Origin: Todiramphus chloris collaris
Taxonomy: Eukaryota > Chordata > Aves > Coraciiformes > Alcedinidae
Direction: 5' to 3'
NCBI GenBank assembly: GCA_025345505.1
Contig: JANVCC010000185.1
Location: 3,526,500 to 3,590,499, forward strand
DNA: 64,000 bases
Shown here: piece after piece, positions 24,101-35,990 of the stretch
How positions within the stretch are numbered: position 1 is the stretch's first letter
How the letters are laid out: every line of letters starts with the position of its first letter
Translations under genes and position numbers: made by a program
The notes under the pieces: model-generated
The model's input: the letters and a program-made list of their open reading frames with translations, nothing else
The model's database searches: none
What the model was told of the DNA's origin: nothing

Positions 24101-24732
24101 AGACCTTATAGCGTAAGGAGGTGAGGGAGCTGGGAGCTCGTTACCTGCCCCAGGCAGACAATGTCTGACTTCCAGCATGTGCCCATCCTTACACCTGGAA
24201 TTTTCCTTCATACCTGTCCTGAAACTTCCTTTCTTCAAGGTTAAATAATTTGCCCAGAGCTGCTTTGAGAATTATCAGTGTTTTAAACGGGAGCTATAAG
24301 GTATTCAGTGTTTTTCCTAAACCCACAGCTTCAAGGCTGGGTTGTTACCTGAGAATCACACATTTCACTTTAAAAAGTGATTTTCTTTTTAGCTATCTCA
24401 GTGCCAGAGCAAAGGTGGAAAAACACGATCCGTGCACCTGCTAATGGCTCAGAAACAAATAAAGGAAGAGAAACAAACCCAAGAAGACTTTTCTTAATCT
24501 GATTTTTTTCACACAATTGCAGGTTTTCCCTGTGCCCAATTCAGAATATGCCTGAGCAGTAGCACAACGGTGCTCAGTGTTCCTGACAACCAGCAGTTCC
24601 CAGAAGATAATTTGCTGCCAGGGCATAGCTTTGTCATTGCCATAATCTGAATTTCACTCCCAGCTACTTCTCAGCAGGGAGCAATTGCTGGAGCTGCACA
24701 GGACCGGACCCTGGCATGAGCCACCAGTGGTC
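18181..24732. other. Intergenic, with CRE and E-box motifs
   Basis: A run of 13 C lies at 18193-18205. A perfect CRE palindrome TGACGTCA lies at 18407-18414 with CACGTG at 18391-18396. The rest has scattered T- and A-runs, for example 19981-19991 and 23645-23654. No coding exon was recognised on either strand. Confidence 0.45.
18391..18414. promoter_or_regulatory. E-box CACGTG next to CRE TGACGTCA
   Basis: CACGTG (18391-18396) is followed after 10 bases by the full cAMP-response element TGACGTCA (18407-18414), which itself overlaps CAGGTG. Known binders are USF/MITF/MYC-type bHLH factors and CREB/ATF. The motifs are seen directly. That they form an active element is inference, since single motifs of this size occur by chance. 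Confidence 0.25.
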
Positions 24733-24780
24733 ACCCCTCAGCATCAGCATCCCTGAACCCCTCAGCATCAGCATCCCTGC
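24733..24780 (+). repeat. 24-bp tandem duplication
   Basis: Two adjacent 24-base units each begin ACCCCTCAGCATCAGCATCC and end CTGA or CTGC, so they differ only at the last base. It is a simple tandem duplication. Confidence 0.9.
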
Positions 24781-27611
24781 AGACCCCTGAGGACTCAGCT
24801 CATTTTAGCAGCCTGGCCACCCCAAGGCAGGGGCAGCTGAGCCCTCACCCCTTCATCTGTCAAGGAGGGGAACGTGGTGAGACTCCAGCTGAAACCGAGC
24901 TGCCAGGATGTCATCACCCAGGTCACAAAACCCGACACAAACACCAGATCCACTGGCTGGAGGCTAAAGCTGCACAGGACTCTGCACGTGTGTGAATGTA
25001 AAGCTCCCCAAAGGTACCTTCTTTTGACAGTGCAGGCAGGGGCATCTTCTGCAGCACAGGAGGATGCTCAGCACGTGGGTGAGCACGCCGGCCAAGGCGG
25101 GAAGCGAAAGGAAGGCAGCACTGCCAACTCCAGCTATCTGAGCAGAAGCAGATGGAAGAAACAGGAGGAAGCATAGCAGAATGAGTCAAGATTGTGATTT
25201 TGCACATGGGAAGCCATTCTTTCCAAAAGCAAGAAAAATTGACAGTGTCAACAAGTCCCTGAGATAGTGGCGACCCCAAGGCCTTGGGGAAGGGATACCT
25301 GAACTTGCCCCAGCTTTTTGCTGGATCCAGGCTGCAGTTACACTCTCCTGAAGCAGTGAGAACCTAGGGCTGTATAGGCAGAAGGAGGATTTGTGTCTCA
25401 GTTTCTCACCCAGTATATGGTATGAGGAGGAGAGTGGTCTCCCCTTGCCCCTTCCCTGCTCAGCCTCTCCCTGCAGCTCTCAATACCACTAGGGAAGGTG
25501 CCAACAAAGGCACACAACCAGCCACTTAACATCCACCTCCCTTTGACCCCTAGAATATGAGACAGTGTATACAAAGACAGAAGCTAAAGGCTCTCCTCAA
25601 TATCAAGACCTCAGAGAAGGAGTAGCCTCGTCTAAATGCCAAGCAAAGAGTGAAACTATTTCAGCAACAACCGTAAGCTCTAAAGGGAAGGAACAAAACT
25701 CCTGCACTGATCTAAGAGCACAGAAAAACCTCAAACCTTCTGCTTTCAGCCACTCTAGACTTATATAGCCTCCTTGGTAATGACTTGGTAATTAATAATC
25801 ATTAAAGTTACTCATCACACCTGACTAAGACTTGCCTCTGAGGAGGCTGCAGAGGGTTTCTGCAATGGAAGGTGGTTTAACCCCATCACTCCCCAGGATC
25901 TCTGAGCTGTCCCCTGCTCTCACCTACCTGTTAGTGCTTCTCAGGGCCTCCTGTGCACCTTGGGGTATTGTGTGTTGGCATCAAGCTCTTTCCAGATGTT
26001 GGGAAGGCTGGTGCCTATCTGGGTCCTACCCCATGTCTCAGTGGCTTATCTGCAACAATAAAAACGTATGTGTTTTTTTTACCATGAGCTGTGTTTCTGC
26101 CCGTGCCCTTTCACTGCATCTCACCCAGCTTCTCACCCAGCCATGACCATGGAGGGGAAATGGAACCTGCAAAGCCAGGGGAGCATTGTGTCAGAGTTCT
26201 TTCCAGCTACCCCATTTCCAAGAATCCAGTCCCAGAACCAAAGGCTTGCCAGGCAAACTGTTTGCTCCACTGGAATGGGAATGGTGTGGTTGAGGGAGGG
26301 CACAGACACAGCCCCCAGAGATGCAGCAGGGCTGGGAATGCTGTGGGTTTGCTATCAAACACCCTGCACTGAAGAAATCCTGGAGTTTAAGGGCAAAGGG
26401 ACACACTGTGCACATCAGCCCAGCTTTATGTGAGTGCTACAGAAATGCTTAAGAATAAATTAAATGCATCCAACTCCCCTTAGAAAGCCAAATCAATCTC
26501 ATTTGCACGTCTCACATCTCTCAAAGTGCTGATGCCAGGAGAAAGTTCCTCCAATTTTCCTGTCTTCTCATTGTCCATCCTCACAGACACCTCCTGTCTC
26601 AAAGCTGCCATTAACAGACAGATGTCAATGCCACAGCTGGGAGAATGGAGCTGGATCTGGCCCCACGGAGGAGGATGGACACCTGGACACGTTACCACCT
26701 TCCTGAGGTGCCACTTCATGCACAATCTCATCTGCTGCCTCTCTCACCATGCTGCCATCCCCAGTGCCTGAGGGTTGTTGGGTCTTGCTCACGGACCATT
26801 CCATGGGGTCTCCTCTCCAGCCAAGAGCTCACACATTTCCAGTGGGTAAAGAGGATTCAGCGAGAGCAAAACGCAGCTCTCTGCTGCTAAATTTGGATAT
26901 TCTTGACAATGACATGGCAGGAACCAGCAATCCTGCTTAAATTAGTGCTGGGGCAACGCTCCCTTGTGAAAGGAGCCTTCATTAGTGGCTATTTCAGTAC
27001 GTTCCACACGAGCAGCGAGAGCTGACCCCCGTGTCAGCCACTCTAAAAACAAGTTCTGCAGAGGCTTTGGCTGCAGAGACTCGCTGTGGTTTATTGCAAA
27101 GGCATCTGCTTTGCATTACAAAGGCCAGCAAGGAAAGCTTTCTATGCTAGGTTCTCCTGGTGCTGAGATGAGTTATAAACTCAAACTGACTGGAAGCCTA
27201 AAATATTAATTGATCAGCCTACATCTGCTGGCCACGCAGAAGAAATTGCTATGGAGTAAACCAGAGAAAAAATCCATATATATCTCTCACAGAGTATTTT
27301 TCCTCAAAGGAAATTAGCACCTCTCTCCTACATGAGGACTGCTTTTAATCTCTTTTTGTATGCTTGACACACTTTTTTTTTTTTTTTCCTCTCCTTCTCT
27401 CATCCTAAAATAAGCACACCTGCTGGGTAAACAGAAATGCGGGAGAAATGCTAAAGAATGGGAAGAAACCAAATCACAGGTTCTTGTCACACATCCTAGA
27501 GCACTGCCAGGGCGCTACAGCTCTCTGGGTACCCGCGGAGGAAATCTGGAGGTGTGAACACGCGCACGTACAGGAGCCATTGAAGATTAAAGCAGAGACT
27601 CCTCTTTGAAG
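24781..27611. other. Intergenic, nothing recognised
   Basis: A T-run lies at about 27373-27387. No gene, RNA or mobile element was supported in the rest. Frames of 100-120 codons at 24923-25279 and 26068-26433 show no known domain. Confidence 0.5.
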
Positions 27612-27685
27612 GTCACAGAATCAGAGAATTGTTTAGGTTGGCAAAGTTCTTTACGATCATAGAGTTCAACCATTAAGCCAGCAAA
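27612..27685 (-). mobile_element. CR1 LINE tail fragment (antisense on plus)
   Basis: TCACAGAATCAGAGAATTG, TTTAGGTTGGCAAAGTTC and ACGATCATAGAGTTCAACC match a diverged antisense CR1 3' end. The fragment is only about 75 bases long and has more substitutions than the other copies, which suggests an older insertion. Confidence 0.75.
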
Positions 27686-30600
27686 GGTCAGGTACAGCTC
27701 CAGCAGGGGATTCACATCCGTGAGCCTCAGTGTGCAGCTGAGGTACCCCCTGAAGACATGAAGGTCCATGCTGAGAGTCCGTGTGTATGCCAAGGGAACC
27801 CAATACCCAACTGGTGCTGGATGTGGAGGGTAAGAGAAGAGCCCAGGGGGAAGGCAGATGCTCTCCCTGGAGGAGACAATCCCCTGGGCACGCACCCTTT
27901 GGATTGAGGCACTTCAGGGGGTAAAGCAGACATTTGTGGGATTTGTATCCTAATCACTAACGTTATACCTGTCTACTTCCCAACTGAAACTGAGTTTATG
28001 GTCAGAAGTTCTTTGGTCATAAATAAGGTCTAAATTAATTGGAGCCAGCTAGGAAAGGACTCTGGAGCCCACTGGGGTTATTTCCATAAAAACATCTAGT
28101 GAAAGCACAGCTGGAAAGGTCTGAACCTAAAACGCTGCTTTCTGGGACTGCAAAACCAGGCAAGAAGCATCCAAAGGGATCTGTGATATAAGCAGGGTAC
28201 ATTTGCAGTTTTGACAGCAAAACTACATTTCAGAAGTGAGAATGAGAGACGACTCGATGCCTTTCTCCTTACAAGTGTGAGGCACTGGGCACATTCCCCA
28301 GCTGGCACCCATATCTCCCAACAGCCCAGTTTAATCCTGAGAGGCACAGGGGTGTGTTTAGATGCCACTTCCCATGGAAAGAATAGGTACAGGCAATGAA
28401 TACAAAATGATGATGCAGTATCAGCTTTATGGGCTTGGCTTGCTGGTAAGGAGCAGGATGAATCCTGCAGACCCCAGCATTCATTATGAGCCCTACATCC
28501 TCGGAATAATCTCTTCCTAAGAAAGCTTGAACTGAAGCCAGTGAAGGTGCACAAATGTAACGGAGAGGAAAAAAAACCCCAGGCCTTGTGCTTTAAGTCT
28601 GCATTAAATCTTGTCTGCGGAATAAATATTAAATATTACAGATCATTTTGCACCTGCAGATGACGAGAAGCAACTCCACCGGATGCAGCACCTGCTGTAT
28701 TTCACGTTTGGGCCTCGCACGCTGGGTATCCAAGAGAAATTTATTGGAAAAGATAGCTCTGCACACTGTTAAACATGATACATATTGTACCGAAGCCTTC
28801 AATGGTTCAGCACAGTCTGTTGAATCACTCCAGTGAGGAGGAGGAGGAGGATGCTTTACACAAATCCACTAGCTTATGAACATGCACTTTATACACTAAA
28901 CTTGACTGCTATTTATCAGACTAGACCTGGCAGCTCTGAGAGCCATTTAGAAACAGCAAATCACTTGGTACATTGCCTCCAAAACTGAACTGAATTAAAA
29001 CCCCCAAGGAAAAACCCGGTCCATGGTCACTGCTTCCATCAAGCTCTCTGCTTTTGACATGTTTTCATCTGCAGTTATATTGTGGTGATGCTCATTGCTC
29101 CAGGAGTATCTGCCCTATTTTAAAGCGTATCAACCTGCTAATAGCAAGGCTCCAAATTTTATTCTTTTCATTTCCCCCTTTGAACTCCAGTAGAAAGGAA
29201 GGTGCAATAGCAGAGATAAGAGTGGAGAAGGAGTATTTTATAGAGCTACTCACCTGTACGCACACGGCTGGTAGTTGCTGGAACTCTCCCTGTGATGACT
29301 TTTCCACCAGCCCTCAATGATGGGGGAACATTTGCTGTGGGTTTCAAGGGGTTAATCAGAATTTCAGACTAGAAATATTTTTCCATGCTTTGAGAACTGA
29401 GCAGCCAACAGGTGACAAGCAGGAAATGCCCCCTGCTCACTTGAAACTGGAGGGGAGACCTGTACCAGTAGAGCTTAACAGAGGGGGATTTAATTGTAAG
29501 CAGAACTCAGAGTGGCTCAGGGCTTGGGGCTTGACCAGGCACAACTGAAATCATTAAGAGCATTGCCAGTGACTTTATCAGGTGCTTTATTAATTTCCCA
29601 ATTGATCCAGCAAAAGCTGGCCTTGCTTCTCTTAGTTACTGGCTCCTACCTTGATACCACCTCATGCTTGAGAGGTCCCTGGTACTCTCAGGAAGGAGTT
29701 CCCTACACTGGAACCCAGGACCTGAGCAGAACACGGGGCCCAGGGAGCAGGGGTGCTGCACCAGGGTCTGCCTCCCCATTGCTTTCAAGAGCAGCAGCCC
29801 CACAAAGGTGAGAGGCAAGAGCCTCCTGTTTTCTCTGACCCTTTTGCTCCTCAGGTGAAGAGCAGTACAGTGCATAATCCTCTGTGACAAACAGATTTTC
29901 CCCAAGAATCCCAGGAAGGATTTGGAAAGGGCGTTTATGGCTTCATAAAGCACTTTGCTAACGACTTGCTTTACCACTGCTAAATCAACTGCAATCATTT
30001 AGTGCTGTCCTCTTCTAACTTTGCACATTTGGTCTCTAGGGGGGGGAAAAAGAAAGAAAGGAAAGAAAAAAAAAGTGCTGACATTTGCAAAATACATCTC
30101 AACCCATATTAGATGGTGTTAATTAAAATGACTTGCTGGGTAATGAGCTACACAAAAAAAAACCCAAACCAGAAATCAATCAGAGCCTTGGCGCAATTAA
30201 AATCCGTCTCTGCACGCCGCGGGCAGCACCAGCTCGCTCTGGCCCTGGGGACACGGGGCTCACCTTGCAGCTGAGCCTGGGCAGCCTCCTTCGATGGATA
30301 ATCTTTTCCACACAACACTCCCTTCATCCCTGCAACACGACGCATTTGGGGCTCACACCTCTCGTAGGATTGAACAACTCCCGTAGGCGAAGGAGCAGGC
30401 AGGTGAGCCTTGGCTAGACTGCACCGAGGGAAAGCAAATGCTTCTGCTGCCTGGTTTTTGCCAGCATTCCTCCCTCCATCCCCTCAGATGGGGATCATTT
30501 CCATCGTTGCTGAAGACCAAACCATGCTCCTCGGCTGCCCTGGCTCACCCCGGCTTCACTCCCAGCACACGCTTCAAGCCCTGGCTCCGATCGATACCAG

Positions 30601-33600
30601 CAGATGAGTCAAAAGATGTTCCAAGAACAGCAACAACAAAAAAGCTGTGAGAGGAAAAAGAAGCCAAAAAAAACCAATATGAATGAAATACATGGTTTCT
30701 TCCCCAAAATGCTGCCTTTCAGGAGGTTAGATTGTAGAGCAGCTTAACGGCAAGGTGAGCATTTTATAGCATCATTGCAGGCTCTTTGTGTATTTGAGAA
30801 CTGAATTACAGAGTGGAACCACATCTCCAAAGTGAAGGATTTCAGGGCTCTATTGTGAAGCGAAGCTTGGCTGGGTATTCTCTAAGCATTCTGCAGCTTC
30901 TGCTCCAAAATTCATGTAAACATCTGCCTTAGTTTAAGTGCTTCCTTAATACCAGCGCTTTATGAGCAGGGGCCTATTTCAGAAAATGCAGTACGGGGCT
31001 TCTGCCTTCCAAAGCTCTTATTAAGTGTCAGAATAAAATGGGCAAAACTTGCTGGTAAAAGGAGCCCAGCTGACAGCATTGGAGAAAAGTGGCCTTTATT
31101 CATCTTCCGAACAGGTACATTCAGGCGAGCAGCGATAAAAGCTCTCTGCTTTCCTGACCCAGCCCTGGAGGACAATATGCAGAGACAGAGAGGAAGTTTA
31201 GTCTCACAAGCTTGCCAACAAATCCATACAGGATATAATAAATAACAGAAATGGTCCTTTTCCATTGATTATCTCTTGAGGCTGTCATCAGAGTTGCCAA
31301 CCCAGGGGATTGCAGCAGGGGCTCGGTGCGGGGCCGGGAAGAGCTGGAAGCTACAGCTCAGCTGGGATGAGCAGGGTCTCCCAGCAGTCATGAATTTTAG
31401 TTAATTCCCTCTCAATTTGGGTTTGGCTTTGAAGCAATGCTGCAGAACGAGAAGTTTGTATTTACAGACTTGTTTACTAAACCATGATGTGTAACACACC
31501 AGGGCCAAAAACGTTTACATTTCATTTTAACTGTTTCTAAAACAAGGGATGGGAAAAGAGTCAGAACCAGAAGACAAACAATTTTTTCCCCTCTCACCAC
31601 TCTTTGTGTATTCAGGCACACCGCAGAGCTAACGTACCTCTCAAATTTTCAACTAAATAAGTTAGTGCTGCACAAGTGTCCGAGAGCCTCCCCGCTCTCC
31701 TCCCCCTGATCTCTCTTCCCCAGCTGTGTTTCTCGCCTGCACCATGGAAGCCAGGGCAGAACTGACTGAAAGCAGCAGGAAGCTAAATAGGGAGAGGAAA
31801 GAGGAGCATCTTCTGTTCCCAGTGCCCATGGGGGAGAGCTCTCCTCCCATCTTGCCCTCGCTCCCATTATTCTGCAGTTAACAATGAGGCACAGCTGCAA
31901 TGAGTATGTAGGAGGAGAAGCCCTGGCTGGAGCTCCATAAGAAACCCTTTCTGCTGCTCACACACGTGCAGCAAAGGGGAGGAGAAAATCCCCACTTGTC
32001 ACCAGCAGCAAAGCAGGAAATGTCAAGAGGACCCACAGTTTTGGAGCTCAGCCTTTGGGCTCTTCACCCACAACAACTGGCACAGTGGCACAGAGCCTTT
32101 CCCTCCTAATGCAGACCCAAATAATTGATAAGCATTGTCAGAAAGGGTTTGGATGAAGGCAACTGTACCAACAAGCCAGAAGTAGAGGCTTTTATTTATT
32201 CCAGGAAAGCCCCTGGTACGTGACCCTGTGAATGAGAAGAATGGTCACATATATACTTCAGATTTAATTTTCTTAAAGAATGTATTGTTAGAAAAGATGA
32301 GAGCTGGGCAAGTGCTCTGGGAGGTCTGTTTGTGATGCTACACCGAAGGAGGCTCTGAAGTACCATCTCTGCAATATAGCTCTTCAGAGGACAGGGCAGA
32401 TCATCAATCCAGATTTAAGTCTATGTAAAAAGGGGATCACGTGCAAGAACACATGGAGCGAGCTGTTACCAAAACCCCTCCGTCTCCCTGCTGACAGCGA
32501 TAAATAACCCTGAATTTTCCCTGGTGAGTGATAGGAGTGCCAGCCTCCACTCCAGGGAAGGCAGAGCCAGAGAGACAAGTAGGAGAGCAGAGTAGGAGTG
32601 AAGTGGCTGAGGTTTTTATAAGGGGGATCTAGCCAAGTGGGGATGAAGTGTTTTGACAAAGCTGAGTACCCACACAGGGCTGGGAGAGCTCCGGGTACCA
32701 CAGGCTGGAAGGTGCTCTGGCAGCTCGGGGGGGATGCAATGAACCCCCCACTGCAACATCCCAGCTCATCCCGACGGGAGCTCGCTCGTGCTTCACACCT
32801 CAGGAGGACTGAAGCATCTCCCCCGCGCTTTTACAGCCAGCAAAAACACTCACATTTTCTTTCAGCAAGCAAACAAATGGGAGTATAATCTCCCTGGCAC
32901 CATCTGAAAATTATTCTCTTTGACACTTCGGAAGTTCAAAGGGTAAAAATCCAGAAGCAGGCATGCTCGGCTGCACCTGAGCTGCTTTCAGAACAGCCCT
33001 GCTCTTGGGATGCGTGTGCATTTTTAATCAGCCGTGCTGAGAGAGTGTGTTTTGGTAACTGGAAGAAACACTGGAGGATAAATATAAATCCCTTTTCAGA
33101 GTTAATTTTTACAGAAACCAAACCAAAGCTTGTGCACACCACCACTTTGTTTCTGCAGACTTGAAAGACTCCAGATCTAGCAGAGACTCCAGAGCTGTCT
33201 CTTCCTCACTAGTTTTCGATTTTTGTCCAAAAAAGTAACACAATCCACTTCTCTATCCCCCCAAAGCAACGGGCACCCATGTCAAGATGACTTCAGCATG
33301 TTACAAGCGTTGAGGAGAGGGGAAAGGAATCATCCTCTCTTTCCTGTAAACTTCCAGGGCTCTCTTTACTAAAAGGAGAATAAAAAAAGTGCCTATGTCA
33401 TTAAAAAAATATAATTGTGTGATTTAAAGAAATCATCAGCAGAGACAGAGATGCCAGAGGACCCTGTTGCCATCAGAAAGCACTTATCAGCATCTTTGTC
33501 AGAAGTAAGCCTTATTTTCCCTCTTTCTTCATAAACTACCAAAGATGATGGGATGCAAAAATAAATGATGAATGAAAGGCCTTAATTAAATACAAACCAA

Positions 33601-35640
33601 GAGGGATTTGGGGCATTGTATTTTGATTCAGTCTTCTGACAGCACTTCATAAGCCTGAGGAAAAGGTCTTACTCACATTTTGTAATGCAAATGAACTGCT
33701 GCACTGGCAACCTTCAAACCCCCCCCCCAAGAGAAAAACTGGGAGAGTTGAAAGCTTTGGAAAAAAACCCACCTCTTAGGGGCCAAGAAGAAATAGCCAG
33801 TTTTGAGAAAAATGCTGCAGCAAGCAGTTTGCTTGGGCTTCAAAACCAAAGCCCTGTGAGCTGTGAACATCCATCCTAGCCCACCCTGGTTACATGGGAT
33901 TTTCATGGGAGCTGCCTGGAGCAGCACAGGAAAATTCAGCCACCCCCAAGAGAAAGAGCTCACGTGGCCTGAAACCAGAGGCTGTGGGAGGAGGTACTGA
34001 GGAGACGGGGCTTTCTGTGCTCATCTTTTCACATCAGGCTTTTCTGTTGGGTGTGGGTCTAACTGGGAATGGGGTTCACATGGCCCTGAGCACATCTGGG
34101 TCCCAAGCATCACAGTGCAACTGCTTCCTCCATGTGCATCATGAATCTGGGAAAGATACAGAAAAAGGACCTTGTTGCTTCTGAGCAAGAGATGGCCACC
34201 AACATTTAGGGTCAAAAAAAAAAAAAACCCAAACCCCACTAAAAGGATGAGAAATATCCACCCAAATACTTTCAGAGCCTTCATAATTCTACACAAAACT
34301 CTGAGATTTTTACACCCATCTGAGGCTGACCAGAATAGCCTCTCCCTGCACCTGAGGCAGTAAAGGCAAAAAGAAAGGGGCTTTGGACTGTTCCACTGTA
34401 AATCCACAGCAGCTGATTAAAACATTAGCACGGGAAGCCTGCAAAGCTGTCTCCCCAAATTACGCTTCATCTTCAGTCCACATCACCATACAGCACAGGA
34501 AGGGATCGGGAAAAGCATTCCCTCTGTGAGCTTTTTCTTCTTTTCTTTCTCCTCTATCCCTTCCAGATCTAATAAACAGGGCTAATAGACAGCTACATCC
34601 AGAGATTTACTGCATTTAAGCCTGCCACGAGGATCCAGAAATGGAGCCCGTGAGTGCTGATTTGTATTCACCGCCAGCCGCTCGCTCAGGGAGCGATGCC
34701 AACCGTGGTGCTGAAATTCCCAATTTCACAGTGAAAGACTTAAAAGGCTACAGGCACAATGTCATCAGAGATGGTTTGAACTCATTCATGAGTTTTTTAA
34801 TAAGACTCCCAAGCTCTCAGTTTGGGTTATGGGAGGATTTATGGGTTTAGAGAAGAGCAGTTCTTGATACATCTTATTGGAAGTTCAAACAAGAGGATGA
34901 TAATTCTCTGGGAGACAAATGACAGTGGCCAGGGCTGGTGACAAGGGAGCTGACTTCTGCAACTGGATGTGCTTCTTTTCTCAAGTCCTGCAGAAGCCTC
35001 CTCTTTTCCAGACCAGCTCGGAAGCTGGAGGAAGGGCAGAGAGGCAGGATACTCATTCACAGCTCCTTTTGTGTTCACCTCATTTGCCTCCAGTATCTTG
35101 AACTTTGAGGCATTTCAAGAAGCCTAGAAGCATTTCCAAACTCTTTTTCTTCAGCTGACCCCCAAACTGTCAGGAAGTGGAGCCTTTCTCCCACACAACC
35201 CCAGGAGCTCACTGCTCTTGGGGGCCTCGCAGAGCAATCAGTAGCAGAAAGCTATTGCAGGACCAGGGCTAATTCAGGCTCACACAATACACCCAGTCCA
35301 AGGCCCCGCTGAAGGAAGTGCAGGTACTCTTAGCACCCCAGCATGAACCCATCCCACACATCCTCTTCAGAGGCTGGGTAACTGGTGCCCCTGATGCTCA
35401 TCAAACACAGGACTCAGACACGCTACCCATCTCCAGCAGACAAACTGACAGCTTAGTGCTCCATCATCAATATTAATCGGCTCATTAACAAAGCTTGTAA
35501 AACCAGTCCCAGGGGGAGGGGGAAGGGGAAGGAAAAAAAAAAAAAAGAATAAAATCAGCAAATCAATCTATCTTCGAGATTTTTAAGCTTCTGACTATAG
35601 ATTTCTTTCTTCCACCCAGAGTCAGCCAGAACAGGGAGGG
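27686..35640. other. Intergenic, nothing recognised
   Basis: About 8 kb without a supported gene or transposon. There are A-rich runs at about 30045-30074, 30150-30163 and 34216-34229, and a C-run at about 33719-33728. The frame at 28096-28554 on the minus strand (152 codons) resembles nothing I know. Composition is typical of avian intergenic DNA. Confidence 0.5.
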
Positions 35641-35990
35641 GGTGAGACCTGTGCAGTTAAACAAATCAATTGATGAATTTGCTCCATGACATTCAGGAGC
35701 TGAGTCCTGGGCTAATCATAAAAAGGCACTGCCAGAGGATTTTAATAAATCCCTTTAATTAAGTGATATGTTTTAGAATTAAATTATGATGAAAACTATA
35801 AATCCTTTCCCAACAAATGGAGTTCAGTGTGCACAGAAGGAAAAGGGCATTCCTCTTCTTTTATCTTACTCGTTTTTTCCATCCCTTAATACAATAGGAT
35901 TCAAACAATTAATTACCAAACAATACAGGAAGCCATGTCATCTATCACCCTGCAATCCAGCCTTTTAAAGTAGAGGGATTTAACCTTGCA
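35641..35990. promoter_or_regulatory. Candidate conserved non-coding element, AT-rich with homeodomain motifs
   Basis: Contains a perfect 10-base palindrome ATCAATTGAT (35665-35674), then GGCTAATCATAAAA, CTTTAATTAAGTGATATG, GAATTAAATTATGATG and CAATTAATTACC. The high density of TAAT-core words in non-repetitive sequence resembles vertebrate developmental enhancers. Conservation cannot be tested here, so this is a composition-based guess. Confidence 0.25.

Noticed and set aside
24600-24660. Minus-strand ATGGCAATGACAAAG, considered for the MAMITNW part of the OLFM1 A leader
   Set aside because: The isoleucine and following tryptophan are missing and flanking codons do not fit.
28096-28554. 152-codon minus-strand frame
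   Set aside because: No recognisable domain, cysteine and serine content typical of random sequence, and no splice or promoter context.
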